DNA of 64,000 nt from JAWLHU01 sp049325315 (GCA_049325315.1 JBMONB010000081.1:26960-90959); one strand, 5' to 3'. Shown: positions 40,571 through 49,647, numbered from the stretch's first letter. The notes: generated by a model not told the origin, from the sequence alone. Made by a program: numbers and translations.

Positions 40571-41785
40571 TCAGGCGCCCAGCGCCTGATTGTAGCAGTT
40601 CAGCGCCTCATCGCCCCGCCCCAGCCGCTCCAGGCAGGCGCCCATGGACCAGAGGTGCTGGCGGTTTGTGGGGTCGGTGGCCACGGCGAGCCGGTAGGCC
40701 GCCAGCGCCATCTCATATCGCCCCAGGGTAAAGTAGCAGGCCGCCTGGTTGGCCAGGGCCGCCGGGTCGTCGGGCACGATCTCCAGGGCCCGCTCGAAGC
40801 AGGCCAGCGCCTCGCGGAACTGCCTGGCCTGCATGAGCAGGTGCCCCTTGTTGTTGAGGAGCGTAGGATCCCCCGGGGCCTGGGCCAGCGCCGAGTCCAG
40901 CAGGCTGGTCGCCTCGTGGACCTGCCCCCCCTGGAAGAGGGCGGCGGCCAGGTTGCCCAGGGTGAGCACCGACTCGGGGTCGAGCGCATGGGCCTGCTTA
41001 TAGGACTCGATCGCCTCCCGGGTTCGCCCGGCGCGAAGCAGGGAGTAGCCGACGTTGTTGAGCAAGACCGGGTCTGAGGGGCGCAGCCGGACAGCCCGCA
41101 GCAGCGCACGGAGCGCCTCAGCGGTCTCTCCCGTCTTTTGGAGCACCAGGCCCAGGTTGGCCCAGACCGCCCCATCGGACCGGAGGAGTCGGGCCGCCCG
41201 CCGGTAGGCGCCGGCCGCCTCGTCGAACCGGCCGACCCGGTCGAGACAGAGCCCCCGCAGGTTCCAGAGCCCCCCGCTGCGGGGACGGGCTGCCAGCGCT
41301 CCGTCGATGAAGAGCAGGGCTTCTTCGGCCCGGCCCATGATCAGCAGAAGCCTCCCCTTGGCCTCCCAGAGATCGGCGTGGTCGGGCTGGGCACGCAGCC
41401 CTGCCTCCAGGTGGGCCAGGGCAGCCTGATGCATGGAGCAGCGCAGGAGCGCCTCAGCCAGCCAGTAGCGCAGATGGGGATGATTCGGCTCCCGCTTCAC
41501 AGCGGGGGCCAGCCGGTCCACAGCCTCGTCGGGGCTGGCGGGCTGGGCCAGCAGCAGGAGCCCCAGGCGGGCGGACAGATCCAGGCGGTCCGGGTGCGCC
41601 TCTGCCAGCGCCCGGCAACGGGCGACGGCAGCGTCGAGCAAGCCCGCCCAGAGCGCCATGACCACAGCGCTCCAGGCTGCGGGCGGGCGCCGGTGCCAGG
41701 AGAGCGCTGCCAGTGCCTTGACAAGCCCGGTGGTTCGCCTCCGGGCGGGGCCAGGGGTAGCCGTAGCTTCCGACAGTTCCGACAT
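40571..41785 (-). CDS. Tetratricopeptide-repeat protein
   Basis: A 404-residue protein made largely of about nine TPR units (34-residue helix pairs), for example DLWEAKGRLLLIMGRAEEAL and LWNLRGLCLDRVGRFDEAA in the middle and LWSMGACLERLGRGDEALN at the end. No signal peptide; the N-terminal 50 residues are basic. GGGGAGG precedes the ATG (complement 41785). It is a protein-interaction scaffold whose partner is unknown. It lies downstream of the deacetylase-like gene on the same strand. Confidence 0.85.
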   Translation of the reverse strand: MSELSEATATPGPARRRTTGLVKALAALSWHRRPPAAWSAVVMALWAGLLDAAVARCRALAEAHPDRLDLSARLGLLLLAQPASPDEAVDRLAPAVKREPNHPHLRYWLAEALLRCSMHQAALAHLEAGLRAQPDHADLWEAKGRLLLIMGRAEEALLFIDGALAARPRSGGLWNLRGLCLDRVGRFDEAAGAYRRAARLLRSDGAVWANLGLVLQKTGETAEALRALLRAVRLRPSDPVLLNNVGYSLLRAGRTREAIESYKQAHALDPESVLTLGNLAAALFQGGQVHEATSLLDSALAQAPGDPTLLNNKGHLLMQARQFREALACFERALEIVPDDPAALANQAACYFTLGRYEMALAAYRLAVATDPTNRQHLWSMGACLERLGRGDEALNCYNQALGA

Positions 41786-41930
41786 AGCCGTTCCTCCCCG
41801 GTTATCAGCCTAGTACCCAATGATTAGTGGTTACAGGCTGCCAATCCTGCCCAGAATTGGGGGAATCGGTCGTCAAGTTTCGACTGAAATCAGCAGTTTT
41901 CAGGCGGAACATGTCGGCTTCTGTAGCGCA

Positions 41931-41954
41931 GGGCGGTAGGGCGACCTACCGCCC
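41931..41954 (-). terminator. Hairpin at the end of the deacetylase-like gene
   Basis: GGGCGGTAGG (41931-41940) and CCTACCGCCC (41945-41954) form a perfect 10-bp stem with a 4-nt loop spanning the stop codon of the minus-strand gene. No T-tract is present. The remaining bases up to the TPR gene (41786-41930) show nothing further. Confidence 0.45.
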
Positions 41955-43028
41955 TCCTGTGCGGCGCCCGGTGAGGCTTGAGAGGGTCCGGCTCCGGTAG
42001 CCCCCGACCTCCATCTGCTCCAGCAGCGGTGCCACGGCCGCCGTGGCGTTCGGTCGGTCCATTGGCAGCATCAGCACAGCTCCCGGGAAGAGCGAGGAGG
42101 CGACCTCCGCCGCCAGCCGGTCGGCCTCCATCTCGGGAACGGGCCGGACCGTCACGTTGGACCAGAGGACCATGCGCAGCCCCTCCGCCTCCGCCAGGTC
42201 GTTCAGGTGGCGGTCAAACAGCCCGAGGGGCGGTCGGAAGTAAGCAGGAGCCACCCCGGTCGCCTCGGTGATCGCCCGCTCTGTGCGGCGCAGGAGGGCC
42301 CGTGCGGTGACCGGACTGAGCCGCCGCATATCCAGGGCGGTAAAGCCAAGGCTGGCCACCTCGTGCCCCGCCTCATGGAGCCGCTTTACCAGGTCAGGCC
42401 GGGCCTCTGCCTCCTCCCCCAAGACAAAGAAGGTCGCCTGCATCTCCCGCTCCCCCAGCGCCTCCAGAATTCGGTCCAGCGCCGTCTCGTCGGGCAGCCC
42501 GTTAAAGGTAAGGGCCACATTCACCTGTTCCGAGGGAGTGGCGGCAGCCACCGAGGAGGCTTCGGGTGCGAACTCCCGGATCGCCTGCCCGGCAGAGGCC
42601 CCCGGCAGGGCGGGAGAGACCCGGACCGACCGGCTGAGGGCAGCCGCGGGCGCACCCTCGGCCTGGTAGACCACCAGCCCCGACGAGTCTGCCCAGACCT
42701 GGAGAGTTGGCGGCGCCCCATTGCGCAGCGCACCCACCGTAAGCCGCCCCGCCAGCCCATCTACCGTGAGGCGGTAGGCCTTCTGCGCCCGTTCCACCGC
42801 CCGCAGGGTGAGGGGCCCGAAGATCCCGTCCACCGGCCCGGGCTCAAAGCCCCGTTCCCGGAGCAGCTCCTGGAGCGAGGCCACCCCCTCCCCCCGGTCG
42901 CCCATGCGGAGCGCCCGGTGCTGCACGGAGAGGGCCAGTTGATCCCCGGGCGCGGGTCGGAAGGCAAGAGCCGAGGCCGGGACCAGAACGGTGAGCGCCA
43001 GGAGCAGAAAAACAAAGGAAGACTTCAT
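41946..43028 (-). CDS. Polysaccharide-deacetylase-like protein with peptidoglycan-binding domain, catalytic site lost
   Basis: A secreted protein of 360 residues: signal peptide (about 1-22, ending ASALA), a PG_binding_1 domain (about 40-105, GDRGEGVASLQELL and VDGIFGPLT), then a NodB-fold domain (about 168-350). The NodB metal motifs are degenerate: the expected TFDDGP reads TFNGLP, and the expected HxxxH region reads SLGFTALD, so both histidines and the Asp pair are gone, while RPPLG and the fold core remain. It is probably a cell-wall-binding protein without deacetylase activity. Start ATG, complement 43028. Confidence 0.8.
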   Translation of the reverse strand: MKSSFVFLLLALTVLVPASALAFRPAPGDQLALSVQHRALRMGDRGEGVASLQELLRERGFEPGPVDGIFGPLTLRAVERAQKAYRLTVDGLAGRLTVGALRNGAPPTLQVWADSSGLVVYQAEGAPAAALSRSVRVSPALPGASAGQAIREFAPEASSVAAATPSEQVNVALTFNGLPDETALDRILEALGEREMQATFFVLGEEAEARPDLVKRLHEAGHEVASLGFTALDMRRLSPVTARALLRRTERAITEATGVAPAYFRPPLGLFDRHLNDLAEAEGLRMVLWSNVTVRPVPEMEADRLAAEVASSLFPGAVLMLPMDRPNATAAVAPLLEQMEVGGYRSRTLSSLTGRRTGGR

Positions 43029-43101
43029 GGAGAGATCTCCTTTCCAAGGAGGGATTCATCCATAAAGCCTTCCCCAAAACCAGTTTCCGTAAACCAGGAA
43101 G

Positions 43102-43494
43102 TCAGCGCGAGCCAAAGTTGACGCCAACAATCCCTGCCAGAGCCCCCAGCCCCGCGCCCAGCCCCAAAGCCTTCAGCATGGCCAAGAGCCCGGGCAGGGC
43201 GGTCAAAACCCCCATCACCCCGGCAGCCGCCAGGGCCAGCCCCATCCCGGCCGCCGCCCCGTGCAGCCACCCCGAGCCCAGGGCCCGCCGCCCCGAAAGA
43301 AACCCCGCCAGCAAGGCCCCCATCCCCTGCCAGGCGTAGGTCCAGCCCAGCTCAGCCGAAGGCGAAAGCGGCGCCCGGTAGGCCATAACCCCCTGCACCA
43401 GCGCCCCCAGGAGCATCAGCATGAGCCCCCAGAGCACCCCCGCCCCCACAGCCGAGAGATCAAAGGAGCCCCCCGAGCCTGTCTCCGAGTTCAA
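43102..43494 (-). CDS. TIGR04086-like membrane protein
   Basis: A 130-residue protein with four hydrophobic, glycine-rich helices and the pattern of the TIGR04086 family (GAGVLWGLMLMLLGALVQG near the start, then LLAGFLSGRRALGSGWLHGA, with a small-residue-rich end). The start is TTG at complement 43494, 7 nt after GGGGGGTG. Family members are common in spore-forming Firmicutes, but their function is not known. It lies between the deacetylase-like gene and pssA on the same strand. Confidence 0.7.
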   Translation of the reverse strand: MNSETGSGGSFDLSAVGAGVLWGLMLMLLGALVQGVMAYRAPLSPSAELGWTYAWQGMGALLAGFLSGRRALGSGWLHGAAAGMGLALAAAGVMGVLTALPGLLAMLKALGLGAGLGALAGIVGVNFGSR

Positions 43495-43693
43495 GCCCGC
43501 CCACCCCCCGTAAAAGTCCTGAGAGAGGATACGACCCGGACAAGCCCGGTATGCCACACCCCTGCAGGGGACCACCAGGTAAAACGAAGGCAAGCGAAAG
43601 CCCCGCCGCGAGAAGCAGCAGGGCCAGGCACGAGAGTTCTGGTTGCAAGAAGGAGCCGGTTGGGGGCCCCCAACCGGCGACCAGCAGGGGCAC
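43460..43693 (-). CDS. Doubtful small hydrophobic protein
   Basis: A 77-codon frame begins at GTG (complement 43693) and contains one clearly hydrophobic stretch, LALLLLAAGLSLAFVLPGG, after a polar start. It ends inside the TIGR04086-like gene (35-bp overlap). No convincing ribosome site. It may simply reflect GC-rich leucine-coding bias; it is listed because nothing else occupies 43495-43702. Confidence 0.25.
   Translation of the reverse strand: MPLLVAGWGPPTGSFLQPELSCLALLLLAAGLSLAFVLPGGPLQGCGIPGLSGSYPLSGLLRGVGGLELGDRLGGLL
43656..43677. repeat. Perfect 22-bp inverted repeat
   Basis: CCGGTTGGGGG (43656-43666) is followed directly by its reverse complement CCCCCAACCGG (43667-43677). It lies downstream of pssA in the minus direction. 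No T-tract follows on either strand. Confidence 0.7.
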
Positions 43694-43702
43694 ACCAAAA
43701 AG

Positions 43703-44518
43703 CTACCGCCTAACCAGCCAGGGCTGCACCTTCTCGCTCCAGTGCTTGAGCACATAGAGCCAGGGGCCGAGCGCCACATACCCCGCCAGCGGCATCAGGA
43801 GCAGCGCCCAGGGGTTCCAGCCAGCGGAGTAGAGCAGAATGGTCACCACCAGCACCGGCCCCACCACCGGCCAGAACCGAATCCCCGCCCCCTTCTCCCG
43901 CTTCTTGAAGTCCGGGTAGGGGATCGTGGATGTCATCAGGTAGGCGAGCAGAATCACCACCGCTGGGATCACAAAGGGCAGCGGCTCCTGTGTCGTCTCC
44001 TGGACCGTGTAGAAGGCCAGGGTGGAAAGCAGCGTGCCGGCGGCCGTGATCGGCACGCCCATGAAGAAGCCGCTGGTCTTGATGATGTTAAAGCGGGCCA
44101 GGCGCAGCGCCCCGCACAGCGGGAAGAGGATCGTCACCGCCAGGCCGAAATACCCCAGCTGGTGCATCGACATCTCGTACAGCAGAATGGCGGGGGCCGT
44201 CCCGAAGGAGACCACGTCGGCCAGGGAGTCCAGCTCCTTGCCGAACTCGCCGTCGGCCTTGAGCATCCGGGCCAGACGCCCGTCCAGCCCGTCGGCGATC
44301 AGGCAGCCGACCACCATCAGCGAGGCATTGCGGAAATCCCCCCGCATGGTGAGCACGATCGCGATGATGCCGAAGGCAAGGTTGGCCAGGGTGAACAGGT
44401 GGGGGATCATCGAGAGCCCCTTCTCACCCCGCTCACGCCACCACTTGCCGCCCCGGACCGAGCGGATCCGCCACTTGGGTCGCCACCAGTCTAGCTGCGT
44501 GGGCCGCTTCTGTCTCAC
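43703..44518 (-). CDS. pssA: CDP-diacylglycerol-serine O-phosphatidyltransferase
   Basis: Makes phosphatidylserine from CDP-diacylglycerol and serine in the membrane. The 271-residue protein has the CDP-alcohol phosphotransferase signature D-G-x2-A-R-x8-G-x3-D-x3-D in DGLDGRLARMLKADG followed by EFGKELDSLAD (about 77-106), and about seven membrane helices. The N-terminal 35 residues are basic. Its GTG overlaps the stop of psd by 4 bp. With psd it forms a complete pathway to phosphatidylethanolamine. Confidence 0.92.
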   Translation of the reverse strand: MRQKRPTQLDWWRPKWRIRSVRGGKWWRERGEKGLSMIPHLFTLANLAFGIIAIVLTMRGDFRNASLMVVGCLIADGLDGRLARMLKADGEFGKELDSLADVVSFGTAPAILLYEMSMHQLGYFGLAVTILFPLCGALRLARFNIIKTSGFFMGVPITAAGTLLSTLAFYTVQETTQEPLPFVIPAVVILLAYLMTSTIPYPDFKKREKGAGIRFWPVVGPVLVVTILLYSAGWNPWALLLMPLAGYVALGPWLYVLKHWSEKVQPWLVRR

Positions 44519-45150
44519 GACGGGAGCCTCCCTATAACCGTCTCGCCGCCCACCACCCTGTCACCGGGCTTCACCAGCACCTCGCTGCCCGGGGGCAGCC
44601 AGACCTGGGTACAGGAGCCGAACCGGATCAGTCCATACCGCTCGCCCTTCTCCAGGGTAGAGCCGATGCTCGGATAGGTGAAGATCCGCCGGGCGATCAG
44701 ACCGGCCACCTGGCTGACCAGGACCCGGTGCTTCGGTCCCTCGATGCCCAGGTAGGACCGCTCGTTCACCTCGCCCACCGTCTCATCCCAGGCGGCGAGG
44801 AACCTGCCTGGCACGTACTCCTTGTAGGTCACCTTGCCGGCCACCGGAGCCCGGTTGACGTGGACATCGAAGACCGACAGGAAGATGGAGACCATGATCG
44901 CCTTGCCGCCCATGAACCGGGGCTCCTCGACCTCCCGGACGAACATCACCCGACCATCGGCCGGGGAGACCACGGCCTCTTCCTCCGCGGGGATCGGTCG
45001 CTCGGGATCCCGGAAGAACCACGCGACAAAGATGAGCAGAATAGCGGGAACGATCGCCGCTGTCCAGTTCAGCCAGAAAGCAAGGAGTGTGAACACAGCA
45101 AGTCCGCCGACAAATGGCCAGCCTTCACGGGTGATGATCGGACGCTTCAA
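44515..45150 (-). CDS. psd: Phosphatidylserine decarboxylase, short (archaeal-like) type
   Basis: Converts phosphatidylserine to phosphatidylethanolamine. The 211-residue length matches the short class. There are two N-terminal membrane helices (about 12-50), the conserved VVSPADGRV (near 70), SVFDVHVNRAPVAG (near 98) and the self-cleavage Ser in RFGSCTQVWLP (near 180), which becomes the pyruvoyl group. The start is TTG at complement 45150, 7 nt after AAAGGGTG; longer starts add a non-homologous tail. It is followed by pssA with overlap. Confidence 0.92.
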   Translation of the reverse strand: MKRPIITREGWPFVGGLAVFTLLAFWLNWTAAIVPAILLIFVAWFFRDPERPIPAEEEAVVSPADGRVMFVREVEEPRFMGGKAIMVSIFLSVFDVHVNRAPVAGKVTYKEYVPGRFLAAWDETVGEVNERSYLGIEGPKHRVLVSQVAGLIARRIFTYPSIGSTLEKGERYGLIRFGSCTQVWLPPGSEVLVKPGDRVVGGETVIGRLPS

Positions 45151-45328
45151 TGGTAGGCACCCTTTCTCCATACTGCCAGACCCGGTGGCACATCGCTCCC
45201 GATGCACCACACGATCTGACGTGCGTAACGTTGTTCGACCTGACCGGCCGCCCTCCTTCCAAGAGGAGGGTTCAATTATGGACAAATGTGATGTTGGGCA
45301 GCAGGTCTAGTGATACCCGCAATCGGTT

Positions 45329-46099
45329 CTATTTCTGGAGATCCCAGAGGTTAAGCCGGGCGATCTGGTCGTACCGGGTCAGGTCCAGTTGGACCGGGGT
45401 GACCGAGATAAAGCCCGCCTCGGTGGCGGAGACGTCGGAGTCGGCGTCGTTGTCCAACTCCATCAGCTCGCCCGCCAGCCAGTAGTAGGTCCGGCCCCGC
45501 GGGTCCTGTCGCCGGTCCCACTGATCGCGGTAGAGCCGGCGGCCCATCTTGGTGATGCGGACGCCCTTGATCTCCTCCCGCTTCAGCGCCGGAACGTTTA
45601 CGTTAAGCAGGGTGCCGTCGGGCAGCCCCTCTTTCAGCACCTTCAGCGCCAGACTCGCCGTGAAATCGGCTGCCACCGAGTAGTCCTTTGACTCCCAGGA
45701 GTCCAGGGAGACGGCGATGGCCGGAATGTGCAGAATGGGCCCTTCCAGTGCCGCCGCTACCGTGCCGGAGTAGAAGAGGTCGGTGCCCAGATTGGCGCCC
45801 CGGTTAATTCCCGAGATCACCAGATCCGGGCGGCGCGGCAGGAGCGCTTCAATCGCCAGCTTCGCCGAGTCGGCGGGGGTGCCGGTCACGGAGTAGCACG
45901 GGGCCTTCGCCCCCGGGATCTCCATCTTGATCGGAAAGAGCGGCCGGTACATGGTAATGGCGTGACCGCTGGCAGAGCGCTCCCGGTCGGGCGCCACCGC
46001 CCAGACCTCGAGCCCCTCGATCTGCTCCATGCGCTCACGCAGGGCGTTTATACCGGGGGCGTGGATGCCGTCGTCGTTGGTGAGAAGGACCAGAGACAT
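45329..46099 (-). CDS. surE: 5'-nucleotidase SurE
   Basis: Metal-dependent phosphatase acting on nucleoside 5'- and 3'-monophosphates. The 256 residues include the N-terminal LLTNDDGIHAPG with the metal-binding Asp pair (near 8), then RERSASGHAIT (near 39) and SGINRGANLG (near 97), all diagnostic. Start ATG, complement 46099, with AAGGAGAT upstream. It lies between dinG and psd on the same strand; the 178-bp gap to psd contains a CCCTCCT/AGGAGGG stem (about 45255-45275) and nothing else convincing. Confidence 0.95.
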   Translation of the reverse strand: MSLVLLTNDDGIHAPGINALRERMEQIEGLEVWAVAPDRERSASGHAITMYRPLFPIKMEIPGAKAPCYSVTGTPADSAKLAIEALLPRRPDLVISGINRGANLGTDLFYSGTVAAALEGPILHIPAIAVSLDSWESKDYSVAADFTASLALKVLKEGLPDGTLLNVNVPALKREEIKGVRITKMGRRLYRDQWDRRQDPRGRTYYWLAGELMELDNDADSDVSATEAGFISVTPVQLDLTRYDQIARLNLWDLQK

Positions 46100-46158
46100 C
46101 GCCGATCTCCTTCCGAGTGGGTTTGACCAGGCCTGACCATAGTCTTTCCAGGAATGGT

Positions 46159-49059
46159 TTACTCCTCGTCAGCCATATTCAGCCACGCCATCGCCTTTGA
46201 CAGGACCGTTTCGGTCGGGCCGCCGTAGGTCATCGGACCGGGCAGCGACTTGAGAAACTGGCCGCCATAACGGGTCACCCGGGGGCTGATCCGGTTGTCG
46301 AGCACGATCACCACGCCGCGGTCGGTCTTGGTGCGCACCAGGCGTCCGAAGCCCTGCTTAAACTTGATCACCGCCTGGGGCAGGCTCAGGTGCGCGAAAC
46401 TGGAGAGCCCGCGTCGCTCCAGATCCTCGGTGCGCGCCTCCATTACCGGGTCGCCCGGCGGGTTGAAGGGCAGCTTTACCATGATCACCGAGGTCAGCCC
46501 CTCGCCGGGGATATCGACCCCCTCCCAGAAGGAGGCGGAGCCGAAGAGCACAGCGTTGGTCGCCGATTTGAACTCATCCACAAGGCGGCCGCGGGCGCCG
46601 TCGAGCCCCTGACCCAGCAAGAAGAGCCCCTCGCCCTCCAGCTCCTCCTTCAGCTCCCCGTAGACCTGGCGGAGCTGCCGGTGGCTGGTGAAGAGGACCA
46701 AGGTCCGCCCGCCCGCCTGCACCAGGTAGCGGCGCAGGAAGTCGGTCACGTAGCGGGTGAACTCCCGCTCCCCGGCCGCCTTCGGGTTGGGCAGGTCCTC
46801 GGGGACCAGGAGCAGCGCCTGGCTGCGGTAGGCGAAGGGCGAGGAGAGCACGCCCTCCAGCAGCCGCCCCGGCACCAGGTCTGAAAGCCCCAGCCGGAAC
46901 TTGAGATGCTCAAACGACTTCCCCACCGAGAGGGTGGCCGAGGTCATCACCACGGAGCGAAGCCGGCCAAAGAGCTTCTCCTTTAAGAGCTCCCCCACGT
47001 TGATGGGGGCAGAGCGCAAGGCGACCCGCAGGTGCTCACCCCGCTGTCCCGCCTCGATCCAGGTCACGTCACCCGGGGCGGGGTCCAGCAGAACCCCATC
47101 GATTGCCTTCGCACTTTGCATTAGAATACCATTCTGCTTCTGAATGTCAACCACAAGCGCTTCCAGATCACGGACCGGCGGCTCAAACCCCTCCAACGCC
47201 TCCGCCAGGCTGGCCAGGCCGGAAGCCAACGCCTTGAGCCGGTAGACGGCGTTGGAGCGCGCCAGGTCCACCGCCTCCCAGAGCGGGCCGGTGCGGGCCG
47301 TCTCGGTCAGCCGGAGCGCCCGGGCCCCGCCCTCCTCCTCGCCCGAGCCCCGGGACTCCACCAGCTGGGCGCAGAGCTTGAACAGCTCGTCCGCGGCGGC
47401 GCGACAGGAGAAGGTCAGGTCGATCAGCTTCTCCACCAGGTCCTCGTGGGGCAGGCCCACCGGGGGCCGGGCGGGAATCCGCTGCTCCCGCGGGATCTTG
47501 CGCTTCAGCTGCGGCAGGAAGCCCTGGCCGGCGGCCCGGAACAGGTGGAGCAGGGCGCCGGTGATATCCCAGTTCTCCAGGTTGATGCCCAGGTTCTGGG
47601 TGGCCACCGCCTCCAGGTGGTGCGCCTCGTCGACGATCAGGTGGCGGAAGGGCGGCAGAATCTGATTGCCCGTCGCCATGTCGGCGAAGAGCAGGGCGTG
47701 GTTCAGCACCAGAATGTCGGCATCTTTGGCCCGGCGGCGGGCCCGGTAGGCAAAGCAGTGGTTCCGGTACCAGCGGCACTTGGGGCCCAGGCAGGTCTCG
47801 GTCTCTGACATGACGTCGGACCAGAGCCGGTCCTCCTCGCCCACCAGGTTCAGCTCCGAGCGGTCGCCGGTCTCGGTCTGGGCCAGCCAGCTGGCCAGGC
47901 GGATATGGAAGGCGCGCTCACCCGCCGTGGTCAAGAAGTCGGCGGCGGTCGCCTCCTCCTCCCACTTGCGCAGACAGATGTAGTTGGAGCGGCCCTTCAC
48001 CAGCGCCGCCTGCACCCCATCGAGCTCCGTGGATTCCAGGGCCGCCTGCAGGAAGGGGATATCCTTCTCCCAGAGCTGCTCCTGGAGCGTGATGGTATGG
48101 GTGGCGACGGCCACCTTCTCTCCGTTCTGTTTCGCCCAGGCGAAGGCGGGCACCAGGTAGGCCAACGATTTGCCCGTGCCGGTCCCCGCTTCCATTAAGA
48201 GGTGCGCCCCCGAGTTGAAGGCCCCGGTCACCCCCTCGGCCATCTCCAGCTGCTGGGGGCGGTGCTCGTAGGAGGGGAAGGCGTCGTTGACCACGCCGCC
48301 CGGGCCAAGCACCTCCTCGATCACCCAGGAGTCGATGGGGCCGGGCTCGGCCTCCTCGTCGTCGTCCTCCTGCTTGTGGAGCTGCCCCTGGTAGGGCTTG
48401 ATCCACTGCATGATCGAACTGGGCTGCTCGCCCGCCGCCTCCCGCAGGTCGAGCTCGGCCCGGAAGAGCGGGGCCAGCGACCAGTTCGCCGGCTCGCCCA
48501 CCGCGGTGATGAAGCGGAGCAGGCCGACATCCATCTGGCGGAGCTGCCGGAGCAGGGAGCAGAAGACCTGGCCGCAGGCCCGGGCGTCATCTTCGGCCCG
48601 GTGGTGCTGCTCCAGGCGGGCCTCCAGGAGGGCGGCCAGGGTGTTCAGCCGGTGGTTCTTGGCGCGCGGCAAGACGACACGGGCCAGCTCGGCCGTGTCG
48701 TAGGCGTGGTTGGGCAGGGAGACCCCCTGGCGCGCAAAGGCGACCTGCAAAAACCCCAGGTCGAAGGGGGCGTTGTGCGCCACCAGCGGCAGGTCGCCGA
48801 TCAGTTCCTTCAAGGCCGGCACCACCTGGCCGATCGGGGGCTTTCCCGCCACCATGCCGCTGTGGATGCCGGTCAGGTTCTGAATCCGCTGCGGAATGGG
48901 GACGCCGGGGTCGATCAGCTGCGACAGGACGGCGGTTTCACGACCGCCCTCATACCTTACGGCAGCCACCTCGATCAACTGGTCCCGCTCCGGGTCCAGA
49001 CCGGTGGTCTCGACATCGATCGCGACGAAATTTATCAGGTCCAAGGAGCGCAGCCCCAT
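46159..49059 (-). CDS. dinG: DinG-family helicase with N-terminal DEDDh exonuclease
   Basis: A 966-residue protein. Residues 8-170 form a 3'-5' exonuclease domain (FVAIDVETTG, then HNAPFDLGFL and a late HRAEDDARA). The rest is an XPD/DinG-type superfamily 2 helicase with Walker A EAGTGTGKSLAYL (near 290), VDEAHH (near 475) and motif VI QGFGRLVRTKTD (near 900). Four cysteines, one in YICLRKW and three in TCLGPKCRWYRNHC, could hold the [4Fe-4S] cluster known in E. coli DinG; many Firmicute DinG proteins lack it. AAAGGGGGG precedes the ATG at complement 49059. A DNA repair/replication-conflict role is inferred from the family. Confidence 0.93.
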   Translation of the reverse strand: MGLRSLDLINFVAIDVETTGLDPERDQLIEVAAVRYEGGRETAVLSQLIDPGVPIPQRIQNLTGIHSGMVAGKPPIGQVVPALKELIGDLPLVAHNAPFDLGFLQVAFARQGVSLPNHAYDTAELARVVLPRAKNHRLNTLAALLEARLEQHHRAEDDARACGQVFCSLLRQLRQMDVGLLRFITAVGEPANWSLAPLFRAELDLREAAGEQPSSIMQWIKPYQGQLHKQEDDDEEAEPGPIDSWVIEEVLGPGGVVNDAFPSYEHRPQQLEMAEGVTGAFNSGAHLLMEAGTGTGKSLAYLVPAFAWAKQNGEKVAVATHTITLQEQLWEKDIPFLQAALESTELDGVQAALVKGRSNYICLRKWEEEATAADFLTTAGERAFHIRLASWLAQTETGDRSELNLVGEEDRLWSDVMSETETCLGPKCRWYRNHCFAYRARRRAKDADILVLNHALLFADMATGNQILPPFRHLIVDEAHHLEAVATQNLGINLENWDITGALLHLFRAAGQGFLPQLKRKIPREQRIPARPPVGLPHEDLVEKLIDLTFSCRAAADELFKLCAQLVESRGSGEEEGGARALRLTETARTGPLWEAVDLARSNAVYRLKALASGLASLAEALEGFEPPVRDLEALVVDIQKQNGILMQSAKAIDGVLLDPAPGDVTWIEAGQRGEHLRVALRSAPINVGELLKEKLFGRLRSVVMTSATLSVGKSFEHLKFRLGLSDLVPGRLLEGVLSSPFAYRSQALLLVPEDLPNPKAAGEREFTRYVTDFLRRYLVQAGGRTLVLFTSHRQLRQVYGELKEELEGEGLFLLGQGLDGARGRLVDEFKSATNAVLFGSASFWEGVDIPGEGLTSVIMVKLPFNPPGDPVMEARTEDLERRGLSSFAHLSLPQAVIKFKQGFGRLVRTKTDRGVVIVLDNRISPRVTRYGGQFLKSLPGPMTYGGPTETVLSKAMAWLNMADEE

Positions 49060-49151
49060 CGGGCTGTACCCCCCTTTCTCTTCACCGTATCCTTGAGAAA
49101 TTCGCTGTGACGGCGATCAACTCCTCCGGCGCCCCGAAGATGACATGAGGC

Positions 49152-49574
49152 TTAGTCCAGCCGCTCCCAGAGCCAGCCCACGAAGGCGCTGGAGAGGGCG
49201 AAGGGCAGGGTGATCCAGCCGGCGGCCGGCCAGATCCGTGGCAGCGCTGCGCGCCAGCCGCCCCACTCGGGCAGCTGGGTGGCCAGCAGGAAGGCCACAT
49301 AGCAAAGCGCCAGCGCAGCGCCCCCCAAAAAGCCAGCCAGGCTGGCATCGAGGCCCCACAGGTTGGCGAGGACCCGGCCCACCACCAGCCCGGCGGCGGT
49401 GATCAGGGCGAAGAGCCAGACCAGGCTCCAGAACTCCGGGGTGGTGAGGAACTCCTGCATTCCGCTCCAGAACCGGGGGGTCCGTTCCTGGGAGTAAGCC
49501 ATCAGCACAAAGCCGGTCAAGGAGAGCAGCAACCCGGTGAAGCTGCATGACAAAAAGCGGGCCCAGCGCGGCAT
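49152..49574 (-). CDS. Hypothetical four-helix membrane protein
   Basis: A 140-residue protein with about four hydrophobic helices (10-32, 52-75, 80-105 and 112-132). GGGAGGAGG lies about 9 nt before the ATG (complement 49574). It is upstream of dinG on the same strand and divergent from a small acidic protein gene. No family recognised. Confidence 0.7.
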   Translation of the reverse strand: MPRWARFLSCSFTGLLLSLTGFVLMAYSQERTPRFWSGMQEFLTTPEFWSLVWLFALITAAGLVVGRVLANLWGLDASLAGFLGGAALALCYVAFLLATQLPEWGGWRAALPRIWPAAGWITLPFALSSAFVGWLWERLD

Positions 49575-49647
49575 TTGGCCAACCTCCTCCCGCCATGTGT
49601 ATGCCCGTTTCCCGGCGCGAAGACTAAAGCCGAAGGAGGGATCCACC

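Noticed and set aside
45265..45308. A plus-strand 10-codon ORF (MDKCDVGQQV) with GAGGAGGG upstream
   Set aside because: It runs into the end of the convergent surE gene, leads to no plus-strand gene, and its ribosome site is one arm of a CCCTCCT/AGGAGGG hairpin.
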